Shown here: positions 1 through 10,400 of the stretch, one piece after another
Layout of the letters: the number at the start of each line of letters is the position of its first letter
Numbering within the stretch: the first letter of the stretch is position 1
Assembly (NCBI RefSeq): GCF_900100195.1
Contig: NZ_FNES01000012.1
Coordinates: forward strand, 62,001 to 126,000
Origin: Billgrantia gudaonensis
GTDB lineage: Bacteria; Pseudomonadota; Gammaproteobacteria; Pseudomonadales; Halomonadaceae
Length of the DNA: 64,000 nucleotides
Reading direction: 5' to 3'
The notes under the pieces: model-generated
Databases searched by the model: none
The model's input: only the letters and a program-made list of their open reading frames with translations
Told to the model about the DNA's origin: nothing
Made by a program: the position numbers and the translations under genes

Positions 1-2090
1 GTGCGAAAGCGCATGCGCAGGATCGGACAGCCATCCTCGAAGGCATGGATGCCCTGCATCTCCAGCGGCGACCAGATGTAGTGGCGCATCATCGGATCCT
101 GACGCAGCGCCTGGGCGGTTTCCTGCATCAGGGTGATGGCGTCGTCGATCTTCATCTCGTAGGGAATGCGGATCTTCATCAGCGCGATGCCGAACTGGCG
201 CGACATGTTGTGGATCGACTCGATGCGGCTGAAGGTGATGATGTGCACGATGCCGTCGAGGTCACGCAGGCGCACGGTACGCAGGGTCAGCCCCTCCACC
301 GTGCCCATGTGGCCGTTGATCTGCACGAAGTCGTCCACGGCCAGCGAGTCCTCGATGAGGATGAAGATACCGGTGATCAGATCCTGCACCAGGGTCTGGG
401 CGCCGAAGCCCAGCGCCAGGCCGATGACACCGGCACCGGCGAGCAGCGGGGTGACGTTCACGCCCAGGTTCGCCAGGCCGACGATGGCGGCGATGATCAC
501 GATGGTGGCGAAGATGACGTTGCGGATCATCGGCGTGATCGTCTGGGCGCGTGCCTGATTGACCCGCCGCCCGCGGGAACGCGCCGACGAGACCAGCGCC
601 CGCTGAATCGCCGTATCGGCGAAGATCCATGCCAGCCATGCCAGCAGCACCGTCAAACCGATGGCCAGCAGCGCCTGGCCGATGCGCGCACTGGCCACCG
701 CCTGCTGCCCCACACCGAACAGCGAACCGCCCCACACCTGCAGCGATAGCTCGACGAAGGCCACCCAGGTCACTGCATGCGAGAGCGCATAGCCGAAGCG
801 CTCGAGGCGCTTGCGATAATCGCTGAACCGTCGACGTCGTGTGCGCCGCTCGCCATGACGGCGAATCAGCCCGGAGACCACCAGGGTGAGCACCAGCAGT
901 GCCGCGGAGATCACCGAGCGCGCCAGCGCCGTGCCCACGTCGCCCACGGTGACGAAGATCGCCAGCAGCGAGCCGCCCACCATCAGCAGGGCCGGCACGT
1001 GCCACAGGCCGCCCAGCACGCGGATCACTTCGGCCTTGCTGCCACTGTCGCGGCGCTGACGGTAGGGCCGGTTGCGGATCAAGTGCTCGATGGGGCGCTT
1101 GAACATCAGGATGAAGCGCATGGAAAGCAGTGCCGCCAGCATGTTGGCCAGCACCGAGCCGAGCCCCGCCAGCTCGGCACCGATCACCGCGGCCAGACGC
1201 GCCGAGTTGAGCGCATCGCCCAGGGCGATCAGCGCGCCGATCACGAACAGACGGCGCAGCCCACGCTGCTGAATGATGCGCACGGCGTTGAAGCGATGAC
1301 CGCGGGTGAACACCGAGACCACGCACTCCACCACGACCGACAGAGTTCGTCCACACAGCGAGACATAGGCGATCACCAGCGCCAGCGAGCGACCGGCACT
1401 CTCCGGCAACAGCTGGGCCAGCCCCAGCACCAGCAGGAACGCCAGCGCCCAGGGCAGCATGCGGCGCAGGAAATGCACTGCGAGCAGCCAGCCGCGAGGT
1501 TCGCGGGGCAAGTCGAGCGGCCAGCGACGACGGCGAGCCAGCATGCGCCCCAACGCGATGAGGATCACCAGCAACCCCACCCAGATGCCCAGCAGCACCA
1601 GGCTCTCGATGGCCAGGCGCATCAGTTCGCTGGGCCCGATACCCAGCACCAGATCGCGCAAGTCCTCCCACCCCCGTTGCAGCTGACGGCGCCAGTCGTC
1701 GACCGGTGACTCTCCCGACTCCGCCTGCTCCCCGAGGTCGTTGAGCGTTTCGGCCAGGGCTCCCAGCAGTCCCTGCGGCGACGCGATGGGCGAGCCTTCG
1801 GCCTGCTGGGCATGGACCTCACGCAGCTCGCGCAGGTTGGTCAGCAGCCGCTCGCGCTGCTCGCCATTTTCGAGGGTGGCAATCACTTCATCCAGCGAGC
1901 GCTGGAAAGCCTCGGGATCATAGTCCTCTTGCGACGAGCCATTCTGGCCCAGCGCCTGTAGCGGTAGCGACTGAGCCACCGACGGGCTGGTCAGGCCCAG
2001 TGTCAGCCCTCCCAGCAGCAGCAACAGGAACAGTCGGCTGGCGCCCAGGCGCCCCCAGGCGAGCATGGCATGCAAGCGTTCACCAGACAT
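1..2090 (-). CDS. MscS-family mechanosensitive ion channel (C-terminus beyond window)
   Basis: Runs leftward off the window edge, so only about 696 N-terminal residues are seen. It starts with a hydrophobic, signal-like segment (residues about 18-39), then a roughly 100-residue soluble domain, then many hydrophobic helices. The MscS core lies near residues 540-640: the pore helix is rich in Ala and Gly (LLAGAG, LALGFGAQ) and is followed by FVQINGHMGTVE, the start of the beta domain. The size and extra N-terminal helices match the large YbiO/MscM-type subfamily rather than small MscS. Its known role is to release solutes from the cytoplasm on osmotic downshock, which suits a salt-adapted bacterium. 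ATG at 2090; divergent from the amidoligase gene. Confidence 0.88.
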   Translation of the reverse strand, partial: MSGERLHAMLAWGRLGASRLFLLLLLGGLTLGLTSPSVAQSLPLQALGQNGSSQEDYDPEAFQRSLDEVIATLENGEQRERLLTNLRELREVHAQQAEGSPIASPQGLLGALAETLNDLGEQAESGESPVDDWRRQLQRGWEDLRDLVLGIGPSELMRLAIESLVLLGIWVGLLVILIALGRMLARRRRWPLDLPREPRGWLLAVHFLRRMLPWALAFLLVLGLAQLLPESAGRSLALVIAYVSLCGRTLSVVVECVVSVFTRGHRFNAVRIIQQRGLRRLFVIGALIALGDALNSARLAAVIGAELAGLGSVLANMLAALLSMRFILMFKRPIEHLIRNRPYRQRRDSGSKAEVIRVLGGLWHVPALLMVGGSLLAIFVTVGDVGTALARSVISAALLVLTLVVSGLIRRHGERRTRRRRFSDYRKRLERFGYALSHAVTWVAFVELSLQVWGGSLFGVGQQAVASARIGQALLAIGLTVLLAWLAWIFADTAIQRALVSSARSRGRRVNQARAQTITPMIRNVIFATIVIIAAIVGLANLGVNVTPLLAGAGVIGLALGFGAQTLVQDLITGIFILIEDSLAVDDFVQINGHMGTVEGLTLRTVRLRDLDGIVHIITFSRIESIHNMSRQFGIALMKIRIPYEMKIDDAITLMQETAQALRQDPMMRHYIWSPLEMQGIHAFEDGCPILRMRFR

Positions 2091-2199
2091 GGGCTCTTCG
2101 TCCTTTCCTAACGCATGACGACACAAGCGTTTCGCTGGATTCGTCACCCCTTGACCGATAGGCTGGCGGTGACCGTCAGTTGTGGAACAGGATGCCCGC

Positions 2200-3216
2200 A
2201 TGTCACCGCAATCACCACCCGAAGCCCGTAACTTCGAGGGAAAGAACCGCAGCGTGGGGGTGGAGATCGAGTTTGCCGGGCTTCCGCCTTGGGAAACCGC
2301 CGAACTGGTTCGTGGCTGTTTCGGCGGCACGATCCACGAAATCAGTCCCCACCGGCTGCGCGTGGTGGAAACCCGCTGGGGCGACTTTCTCGTCGAGCTC
2401 GACACTCAGTACGCGCATCCCGACGAGAAAGTGCTCCATGAGGCTCCCAAGCGGGACACCGAGTGGGAGCGTCAGCGCCATCAGATGCGGGTGGATTTCC
2501 ACAGCAAGACCCGCGAGCTGATCGGCGACGTGGTCACCGGCCTGGTGCCGACGGAGATCGTCTGCCCGCCGGTTCCCTGGGATGAGCTGGACAGCCTGGA
2601 TGCCCTGTTCGCCGCGCTGTTCGCCCGCGGCGCCAAGGGCACCGATGCCAGCCTGCTGTATGGCTTCGGCCTGCACCTCAACCCCGAAGTGGCAAGTCTC
2701 GAGGTGGCGCACATCGTCGATCAACTGCGTGCCTACCTGCTGCTGGCCGAGTGGCTGCGCAAGGAGATCGACATCGACATCACCCGCGAGGTGCTGCCCC
2801 ACGCCAACCCCTTTCCCAAGGATTACGCGCTGAAGGTACTGGATCCGGGCTATGCCCCGAGCCTGGACGATTTCATTGCCGACTACATCGAGTTCAATCC
2901 CACGCGCAACCGCGAGCTGGATCTCTACCCGCTGCTCGCCTACCTGCGTCCGGACTACCCCCACGAATTGTTCTCCGACAAGCTGGTCAAGCCCCGCCCC
3001 ACTTTCCATTACCGACTACCCAACGCCCAACTCTCCCTGCGCGGCTGGGGGGCCGTCACGGAGTGGAATCGCTGGGTGGCCGTGGAGCGCCTCGCCGCCG
3101 ACCAGGCAACGTTGCGCGAGCGCGCCGCCCGCTACGTCAGCTATCACACCCAGTCGCCACTGGTGCGTGCCTTCCAATGGCTGAGCGACTGGCTGCGTCG
3201 CCGGATCACCTCATGA
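2200..3216 (+). CDS. Putative amidoligase family protein
   Basis: 338 residues. The N-terminus (VGVEIEFAGL) and the later ELDTQYAHP region match the amidoligase (Amidoligase_2) family, a glutamine-synthetase/glutamate-cysteine-ligase-like fold predicted to form amide bonds between carboxylates and amines using ATP. ATG 2200 is preferred over the in-frame GTG at 2182 because AGGA lies 7 bases before it. The stop overlaps the ATG of the next gene (ATGA), so the two are translationally coupled. Comparative genomics of this family describes pairing with a class I glutaminase-like hydrolase, as here. Substrate unknown; modified peptide or cell-wall amides are possible. Confidence 0.75.
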   Translation: MSPQSPPEARNFEGKNRSVGVEIEFAGLPPWETAELVRGCFGGTIHEISPHRLRVVETRWGDFLVELDTQYAHPDEKVLHEAPKRDTEWERQRHQMRVDFHSKTRELIGDVVTGLVPTEIVCPPVPWDELDSLDALFAALFARGAKGTDASLLYGFGLHLNPEVASLEVAHIVDQLRAYLLLAEWLRKEIDIDITREVLPHANPFPKDYALKVLDPGYAPSLDDFIADYIEFNPTRNRELDLYPLLAYLRPDYPHELFSDKLVKPRPTFHYRLPNAQLSLRGWGAVTEWNRWVAVERLAADQATLRERAARYVSYHTQSPLVRAFQWLSDWLRRRITS

Positions 3217-3887
3217 CGCGACCGCACATCGGCATCACCACCTCAGATCACAAGAGCCGCATCGCCTGGTGGTTCGACTGGTTCGCCGTTTGGCGCCACG
3301 GCGGTCGACCGTTGCGTCTGTCGCCGTCGCGCCCCGTTCCCGCACGGCTGGACGGATTGATCGTCGGCGGCGGCGACGACATTCAGGCCCACCTGTACGG
3401 TGGGGAGGTGCAGCTCGACGTACGCGTCGACCCCGAGCGCGATGAGCTGGAGCTCGACCTCCTGGACACCTTCATTCCCCTCGGCACGCCCGTTCTCGGC
3501 ATCTGCCGGGGCGCCCAACTGCTCAACGTCCACCTCGGCGGCACCCTCGATCCGGACATCTACACCACCCACGAGGGCCTCAAGCGTCGACGCACCGTGC
3601 TGCCGCGCAAGACCGTCGACATCGTGGCCGACAGCCACCTCCACCGCATCCTCGAAGTCACCTGGTGTCGCATCAACAGCCTGCATCACCAGGCAGTACA
3701 GCGCACCGGTCGCGGCATCGACATCGTCGCCCGCGACCGCCACGGGCTGGTGCAAGGCATCGAGTCACGCGATCACGACTTCCTGATCGGCGTGCAATGG
3801 CATCCGGAATGGCTGATCTTCAACCGTCCCCAGCAGCGCCTGATTCGCGCCCTGGTGGACGCCGCCCGGCGTGCCGGTTCGACGTGA
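3213..3887 (+). CDS. Class I glutamine amidotransferase-like protein (peptidase C26 family)
   Basis: 224 residues. The nucleophile elbow GICRGAQ (Cys near residue 99) and the late HPE motif (GVQWHPEW) give the Cys-His-Glu triad of class I glutamine amidotransferases and gamma-glutamyl hydrolases (PuuD-like, peptidase C26). Such enzymes hydrolyse gamma-glutamyl amide bonds in the cytoplasm. ATG 3213 overlaps the amidoligase stop by 4 bases. The pair could make and break the same gamma-glutamyl-type linkage, or the hydrolase could supply ammonia; the sequence does not decide. A perfect hairpin follows the stop. Confidence 0.8.
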   Translation: MTRPHIGITTSDHKSRIAWWFDWFAVWRHGGRPLRLSPSRPVPARLDGLIVGGGDDIQAHLYGGEVQLDVRVDPERDELELDLLDTFIPLGTPVLGICRGAQLLNVHLGGTLDPDIYTTHEGLKRRRTVLPRKTVDIVADSHLHRILEVTWCRINSLHHQAVQRTGRGIDIVARDRHGLVQGIESRDHDFLIGVQWHPEWLIFNRPQQRLIRALVDAARRAGST

Positions 3888-3888
3888 A

Positions 3889-3909
3889 ACGGCCCCTGAG
3901 CGGGGCCGT
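3889..3909. terminator. Bidirectional terminator-like hairpin
   Basis: ACGGCCCC and GGGGCCGT form a perfect 8-bp stem with a 5-base loop, between the convergent peptidase C26 and OsmC genes. No long T-tract on either side, so termination strength is uncertain. Confidence 0.55.
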
Positions 3910-3938
3910 CGTGGAAACGAATGCGCGACTTTCGCACG

Positions 3939-4370
3939 TCACGCCTCGAGCTTGGCATCCAGGGTGATCTCGGCATTGAACAGCTTGGAAACCGGGCAGC
4001 CCTCCTTCGCCTTGTTGGCAGCATCCTGGAACGCCGCCTCATCGGCGCCGGGAATGCTGGCCCGGGTTTCCAGATGCACTTTAGTGATGCTGAAGCCCCC
4101 GGCGTCCTGCTCCAGCGAGACCGTCGCCTGGGTACCGATGCGCTCCGGCGTCAGCCCCGCCTCGCCCAGCACCATCGACAGCGCCATGGAGTAACAGCTG
4201 GCATGGGCCGCACCGATCAGCTCCTCGGGGTTGGAACCGGCCGTCCCCTCGAAGCGCTGAGCGAAATTGTAGGGGATGTCCTTGAGCACGCCGCTCTGAG
4301 TGGATACCTGGCCCTTGCCATCCTTGAGGCCGCCTTGCCAGATCGCACTGCCTGTCTTGTTGATGCTCAT
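3939..4370 (-). CDS. OsmC-family peroxiredoxin
   Basis: 143 residues. OsmC/Ohr fold proteins reduce organic hydroperoxides with two conserved cysteines. Here they lie in ASCYSMAL (near residue 60) and GCPVSKL (near residue 124). The N-terminus (GSAIWQGGLKDGKG) is closer to OsmC than to Ohr. ATG 4370 is preceded by a strong AAGGAG site 5 bases upstream; the longer open frame above it lacks one. Single gene, convergent with the peptidase C26 gene and divergent from the aldo/keto reductase. Confidence 0.9.
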   Translation of the reverse strand: MSINKTGSAIWQGGLKDGKGQVSTQSGVLKDIPYNFAQRFEGTAGSNPEELIGAAHASCYSMALSMVLGEAGLTPERIGTQATVSLEQDAGGFSITKVHLETRASIPGADEAAFQDAANKAKEGCPVSKLFNAEITLDAKLEA

Positions 4371-4521
4371 GTCGACTCCTTGTGTTGTCGGGGATGAGGC
4401 GTTGCCACTACACCATAGACCATGGGGATGACAGGCTCCGGTGACAAGGGTGCATTGCCGACACGCTCCTGCCCCACCACAATGGATGGACCCCATCGCC
4501 ACTGCCGAAGGTCCGCCACTC

Positions 4522-5409
4522 ATGTCGCCTGCCACCGCTCGTGTCACGCTTGCCGCCACTGCCTACGAACCCGCCGTCGAGCTTCCCGCCATCGGCCAGG
4601 GCACCTGGCACATGGGCGAAGGGCTCACGCCTCGCCGTGACGAAGTACGTGCCCTGCAGCAAGGGCTCGACCTCGGGCTCACGCTGATCGATACCGCTGA
4701 GATGTACGCCGACGGCCGTGCCGAAGCGGTGGTGGGAGACGCCCTGGCCGGCCGACGCGACGAGGCCTTCCTGGTTTCCAAGGTCTATCCCTGGAATGCC
4801 GGGCGCGACTCGGCCATCGCCGCCTGCGAGCGCAGCCTCGCGCGCCTGCAGACCGACCGTCTCGACCTCTACCTGCTGCACTGGCCGGGCAGCGTGCCAC
4901 TGGAGGAAACCCTCGAGGCCTTCGAGCGCCTGCGCGAAGCCGGCAAGATTCGTCGCTTCGGCGTTTCCAACTTCGACGTCGACGAACTGGCGGCGCTGCA
5001 TGCCCTGCCCGGCGGCGAGGCCTGCGCGGTCAACCAGGTGCTCTACCACCTCGGCTCGCGGGGCATCGAGCACTCGCTGCTACCCTGGCAGCGCCAGCGC
5101 GGCATTCCCGCCATGGCCTACTGCCCCCTGGCTCAGGCCGGCGGCCTGCGCGACGACTTGCTCGGTCACTCCACCGTGATGGGGATCGCCGCACGCCTCG
5201 GAGTGACGCCTGCCCAGGTACTGCTCGCCTGGACGATCCGCCCCGTCGACGGCGATCGCGACGTCATTGCCATCCCCAAGGCGGCTCGCCCCGAGCACGT
5301 GGAGCAGAACGCCGCCGCCCTGCACGTGAAACTCGACGATGACGCCTACGCGCGCCTCGACGCCGCCTTTCCGGCACCGAGACACAAGGTGCCGCTGGAT
5401 ATTATATAA
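4522..5409 (+). CDS. Aldo/keto reductase
   Basis: 295 residues, a usual length for a monomeric NADPH-dependent aldo/keto reductase (TIM barrel). The catalytic tetrad is visible: Asp and Tyr in LIDTAEMYADG, Lys in LVSKVYPWN, His in YLLHWPG. The cofactor region near the end reads AIPKAARPEHVEQN. ATG 4522 is chosen because GAAGG lies 11 bases upstream and the family block (PAIGQGTWHMG) follows soon after; GTG 4441 and ATG 4486 are possible earlier starts. Substrate cannot be read from sequence. Convergent with the endonuclease V gene, only 3 bases apart. Confidence 0.88.
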   Translation: MSPATARVTLAATAYEPAVELPAIGQGTWHMGEGLTPRRDEVRALQQGLDLGLTLIDTAEMYADGRAEAVVGDALAGRRDEAFLVSKVYPWNAGRDSAIAACERSLARLQTDRLDLYLLHWPGSVPLEETLEAFERLREAGKIRRFGVSNFDVDELAALHALPGGEACAVNQVLYHLGSRGIEHSLLPWQRQRGIPAMAYCPLAQAGGLRDDLLGHSTVMGIAARLGVTPAQVLLAWTIRPVDGDRDVIAIPKAARPEHVEQNAAALHVKLDDDAYARLDAAFPAPRHKVPLDII

Positions 5410-5412
5410 AGG

Positions 5413-6096
5413 TCATTGCCCCCGACGGGATGCCAGCCGGTCGGCCAGCCGTGTCGGCTCCGGCAGCTTGGTGCGGCCCAGGCAGTGGATCACCCAGTCG
5501 AGTGCCGTGGGCAACGAGATCCGGTGACCGGGAGAGACGAAGACCGGCTTAACCCCGCTGCGCGAGCGCAGCACCGCACCGATCACCTCATGGCCGTCGG
5601 TGAGCGGCGTCCAGTCGCCGCGCTCCGGGCCGGGTTCGGCATGCCGGCCGCACAGCCGCGACTTGGCCACGCCGATGGTCGGCAAGTCGAGCCACAGCCC
5701 CAGGTGGCTGGCTACGCCGAGGCGCCGCGGATGGGCGATGCCCTGGCCATCGACCATGACGAGCTGCGGCTGCGTTTCCAACTCGTCGAAGGCGCCCAGT
5801 GCCGCCGGTAACTCGCGAAACGACAGCAGCCCCGGAACATAGGGCATGCGCGTCGGTTCGCGATGCACTACCCGCTCGACGACCGTCCACTCCCGCTCAC
5901 TGCCGCGGGGCCAGGCCAGCACCACCACCGCCGCGCGGGTGATCGCGCCCGACTCCTCGAAGCCGATGTCCACTCCGGCGATATGGCGCACCTCGGCGAG
6001 GCGATCGGCCCGTTCCACGCGACCGGCCAGTCGTCGCTGCAGGGCGATGGCCTCGGCCGGGGCCAGGTTCCAGTCGTGCAAGGGGCTGGTCGTCAT
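5413..6096 (-). CDS. nfi: Endonuclease V (deoxyinosine 3' endonuclease)
   Basis: 227 residues. Endonuclease V nicks DNA at the second phosphodiester 3' of deoxyinosine, starting repair of deaminated adenine. Family landmarks: GVDIGFE (metal-binding Asp), MPYVPGLLSFRE (strand-separating PYxP wedge and catalytic Glu), VMVDGQG (metal-binding Asp) and GVAKSRLCG (conserved Lys). ATG 6096 follows GGGAG. Divergent from sbcDC, so DNA-repair functions cluster here. Confidence 0.93.
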   Translation of the reverse strand: MTTSPLHDWNLAPAEAIALQRRLAGRVERADRLAEVRHIAGVDIGFEESGAITRAAVVVLAWPRGSEREWTVVERVVHREPTRMPYVPGLLSFRELPAALGAFDELETQPQLVMVDGQGIAHPRRLGVASHLGLWLDLPTIGVAKSRLCGRHAEPGPERGDWTPLTDGHEVIGAVLRSRSGVKPVFVSPGHRISLPTALDWVIHCLGRTKLPEPTRLADRLASRRGQ

Positions 6097-6171
6097 GAAG
6101 GCTCCCTGAATCGTCGGCGTCCCTCGGGTTAGACTACGGCTTTTGCCGAGTGATGGAACACCGGAGGGGCC

Positions 6172-7434
6172 ATGCTCACACTGATCCACACCGCCGACTG
6201 GCACCTCGGTCAGAGCTTCCACGGCCAGGAGCGCCATGCCGAGCATCGCGCCTTCCTCGCCTGGCTGCTCGATACCCTGGAAGCGCGCCGCGCCGATGCC
6301 CTGCTGGTGGCCGGCGACCTCTTCGACGTGGTCAACCCCTCGCTGGCCGCCCAGGAGCTGCTGTACGACTTCATCGTCACTGCCCACGAACGCCTGCCCT
6401 CACTCGACATCGTGCTGATCGCCGGCAACCACGACAGCGGCAACCGCATCGAACTGCCCGCCCCGCTGATGCGCCGCCTGCGTACCCACGCCCTGGGCCG
6501 GGTGAGCTGGCTCGACGACGGCAGCCTGGACGCCCAACGCCTGCTGGTACCGCTCACCGATGTCACCGGCGAGACCCGCGCCTGGTGCCTGGCGTTGCCC
6601 TTCCTGCGCCCCGCCGAAGTCACCGGCCGCGGCGGCCAGGCCGAAGGCGACGCCGGCGAAGCGCCGAACGACTACCTGGCCGGCATCACCCGCGTGCACG
6701 AGCAACTGATCGCCGCCGCACGCCAGCGCCGCCAGCCGAACCAGGCGCTGGTGGCCATGAGCCATGCCCACCTGCGCGGCGCCGCCGTCTCCGAGGCCAG
6801 TGAGCGGCCCATCGTCATCGGCGGCGAGGAATCGATCTCCGCCGCGCTCTTTCCCGCCGACATCGCCTACGTGGCGATGGGGCACCTGCATCGCGCCCAG
6901 CAGGTCGGCGAGTCGCGCATCCGCTACAGCGGCAGCCCCCTGCCGCTGGACTTCAGCGAGACGCACTACCCCCACCAAGTGGTCGAGGTCCGGCTGGAAG
7001 GCGCACGACTGGCCGACATCGAAACGCTGCCCGTGCCCCGCCCGGTGGCCATGCACCGCATCGGCCCCGCACCGCTCGAAACGGTGCTCGCCGAGCTCGA
7101 AGCCCTGGAGCACGACCCAGCGCTGGATAGGCAGCACTGGCCCTGGTTGGAGGTGCGCGTCGCGCTCGAAGCCCCGGTTCCCGACCTTCGGGCCAGGGTC
7201 GAAGCCGCGCTGAAAGGCAAGGCCGTGCGCCTGCTCCGGCTGGAACGTCGCCTGCCGCGAAGCGAGGACGGAGCTGCGCCGGCTCGGGTCGATCTCGAGG
7301 CTCTCGGCCCTCGCAAGCTCTTCGAGCGTACCTGGCAGGCTCGCTGGGGCGAACCGCCGGATGAACGGGTACTGGCCGACTTCGACCGCCTGCAACAGGA
7401 GGTGCTGGACGATCAAGGGGATGAACGCCGATGA
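6172..7434 (+). CDS. sbcD: Exonuclease SbcD (Mre11-like nuclease subunit)
   Basis: 420 residues. Mn-dependent nuclease subunit of the SbcCD complex, which cleaves hairpins, palindromes and protein-blocked DNA ends. Calcineurin-like phosphoesterase motifs appear in order: HTADWHLGQ, AGDLFDV, AGNHDSGNR, SHAH and MGHLHRAQ. GGAGGGGCC precedes ATG 6172. The stop overlaps the sbcC start (ATGA), the standard sbcDC arrangement. Confidence 0.96.
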   Translation: MLTLIHTADWHLGQSFHGQERHAEHRAFLAWLLDTLEARRADALLVAGDLFDVVNPSLAAQELLYDFIVTAHERLPSLDIVLIAGNHDSGNRIELPAPLMRRLRTHALGRVSWLDDGSLDAQRLLVPLTDVTGETRAWCLALPFLRPAEVTGRGGQAEGDAGEAPNDYLAGITRVHEQLIAAARQRRQPNQALVAMSHAHLRGAAVSEASERPIVIGGEESISAALFPADIAYVAMGHLHRAQQVGESRIRYSGSPLPLDFSETHYPHQVVEVRLEGARLADIETLPVPRPVAMHRIGPAPLETVLAELEALEHDPALDRQHWPWLEVRVALEAPVPDLRARVEAALKGKAVRLLRLERRLPRSEDGAAPARVDLEALGPRKLFERTWQARWGEPPDERVLADFDRLQQEVLDDQGDERR

Positions 7435-10400
7435 AGATCCTCGCCCTGCGCCTGGCCAACCTCGCCTCCCTGCCCGGCCCATTGGAGCTGGACTTCACCG
7501 CGCCGCCGCTGGCCGAGGCGGGGCTGTTCGCCATTACCGGCCCCACCGGCGCCGGCAAGAGCACCCTGCTCGATGCCCTCTGCCTGGCGCTCTTCGGCAG
7601 CACGCCGCGGCTGCGTCAGGCGCCGGGTCGCGAGGCGCCGCTGCCCGACGTAGCGGGCGAGACGGTGAACACCGCCGACCCGCGCACCCTGCTCCGCCGA
7701 GGCACCGCAGGCGGCCATGCCGAGGTGGACTTCCTGTGCCGCGACGGACGCCGCTACCGAGCCCGCTGGGCGGTGCGGCGCGCCCGCCACAAGGCCGACG
7801 GCCGGCTCCAGGCCGCTGAGCAATCGCTCACCGACCTGGAAGACGAGCGCCTGCTCACCACCCAGAAGCGCGAATTCGACCGCCTGCTGCCGGAGCGCCT
7901 GGGGCTGACCTTCGATCAGTTCACCCGCGCCGTGCTGCTCGCCCAGAGCGAATTCGCCGCCTTCCTTCAGGCCGACGACAACGAGCGCAGCGACCTGCTC
8001 GAACGCCTGACCGGCACCGCAGAGTATTCAGCGATCTCCATGGCCGCCTATCGCCGCGCCCGCGAGGCCAAACGAACGGTGCACGCCCTCGAGGCCAAAC
8101 TCGCCGACGACCTGCCCGCCGAGCCTGAAACGCGCAGCGAACTGGAGCGCAACGCCGAGGAAGCCGAGGTCCGGCTCACCGACGTACGGCAGGAGGCCAA
8201 ACGTCTGGAGGCGCAGCAGCAATGGCACGCCACGGACGACCAACTGCGCCTGGCGTACGACGAGGGGTACCAACGAAAGCTGGCGGCCGAAAGCGAATGG
8301 CAGGCGCTGGCAGGCGCTCGCACCGACCGGCAATGGCGCCGCCTGCTCGCCCCTCAGCGCCATCGCCTCATGCGCCAGGCCGAACTGCCCGGCGAGATCG
8401 CCACGCTGGAGGAGAGCCACGCCGCCACTTGCCAAGCGCTGGAGGAAGCCAAGTCCCAGCAGCAGACCGCCACCGAACGGCAAGACCGGGCCGAACGGGC
8501 GCTGAATGAAGCCATCCAGGCGCGTCAACGAGCCGAACCCGCCTTGCGCCAGGCCCGCGAGCATGCCCAGGCACTCGCCACCCTCGAGCATCAGTTGGCC
8601 GAATCCGAAAAGACCCGCCAGGAACACGAACGCCAGGCCGCGCAACTCGCCGAACGGCGCCGGCGTACCGAAGACGAACAGCAGCAGCTCATTCGACGGC
8701 GCGACCGATGGCAAACCGCCCAGCGCCAGTTGATGGGCAATCACGAGACACTGGAGCGCGCCCGCCAGGCGATCCAACACGACCGGGAACGGGCCGCCGC
8801 ATGTGGCCTGGCCCTCGGCCAGCTGGCCAGCCGTTGGCAGGAGACGCGCCGCGCCGAGGAGACACACCGCCAGCTTAACCGGCGGATCGAGGAAGACGAG
8901 CGGCGCCAGGCACGGCTTCGGGAACGGGGCCAGGCGGCTCGCCAACGTCTCGACTCGGCCCAGGCCCACTTAGACAGCGTCTCCGCCCTGATCGAACGTA
9001 GCCGCGCCGTGCGCAGCGAAAGCGTGGCGACGTTGCGCGAAGGCCTCCGCGAGGGCGACCCCTGCCCGGTGTGCGGCGGCCTCGATCACCCCTGGCGCCA
9101 CCAGCCCCCGGCCACCCCCGAAGCGGCCCAACTCGCCGCTCAGCAGAAGGCGGAAGACGAGCAACTGACCCAAGCGCAGCAGCAGCGCGACCAGGCCCAG
9201 CAGGAGCGCGACGAACTGTTGGGCGAGTACCGTGCCCTGGAGACCGCACTGGCGCAGCGGCGCAACGACCTGAAGGAAGTGGAACGGCGCCTGGCCGATG
9301 CCCGGCAGACACTGGCCGACCATCCGCAGCATGACGAACTGGCCGCCATCGACGCCGCCGAGCGCGACGTCTGGCTCGCCAATCGGCAGCAAGCCTGCGA
9401 GGCGGCACAACGGCGCAACGCAGAGACGCTGCAGCAGTTGAGCCAGGCCGAAGCCGAATTGGCCCCGCTGGAGGACGAACTGCGCCAGATCGAGCTCGCG
9501 CTCACCCGGCTCCAGGCACAGCAAACGGCTCTCGACGACGAACGGGCGAAACTGGCCGACCGGCTCCCTCCCCTGCGCCAGCACCACGACGCGACCCGTA
9601 CCGAACTCGAGGCCCTGCTCGGCGATCACCCCTCGCCGGACGCCTGGCAGCAACGGTTGGACCGGCATCAGGAGCAGGCACGCCAGGCGCGCGACGAGGC
9701 CCAGATGCATTGCACTGCCGCCCAGCAAGCGCACCAACGCCTCGCCCAGCAGGCGCAACACGAGGCTGAACGACTCGCTCGGCTTCGCGATGAGCAGCGA
9801 GCGTTGGAGCGCGAACTGACCGAATGGCGCCAGGCCCACGCCGAGCTAGACGACGCCACCCTGGCGCGGCTGCTCGCCCAGCCGGAGGACGAGGCCGGGC
9901 GCCAGGAGCAGCAACTGGACGCGGCCGAGGCGGCGCGCCAACGCACCCACGCCAGCCTAGCCGAGCGTCGAACGGCGTTGATTGCACACCGTCGCGACCA
10001 GCGGCTGGCCGACGCCGACACGGGCGACGAAACCCTGCTGCAAGAAGAAGTGGAGGCCGAGATCCAGCGCCGCCGGACAGCACTGGACGAAGCCCGGAAG
10101 GCCCTGGCACCACGGCTCGAGGAAGCCCAGCAGGTCCGCGACGAAGCCATTCACGCCCTGCGCGACGACGACCGACGCCGGCAACGTCAGCAAGCAGCCC
10201 AGGCCGAGTTGAAAGCCGCTCGGCACGAGCATCGCCGCTGGGGCCGGATCGACGAGTTGATCGGCTCCGCCGACGGCAAGACCTTCCGGCGCATCGCCCA
10301 GGCCTACAATCTCGAGCAGTTGCTGGAGCACGCCAACCTCCACCTGGCCGGGCTGAGCCGCCGCTACCGGTTGATTCGCGGCGGCAGCGAACTCGGCCTG

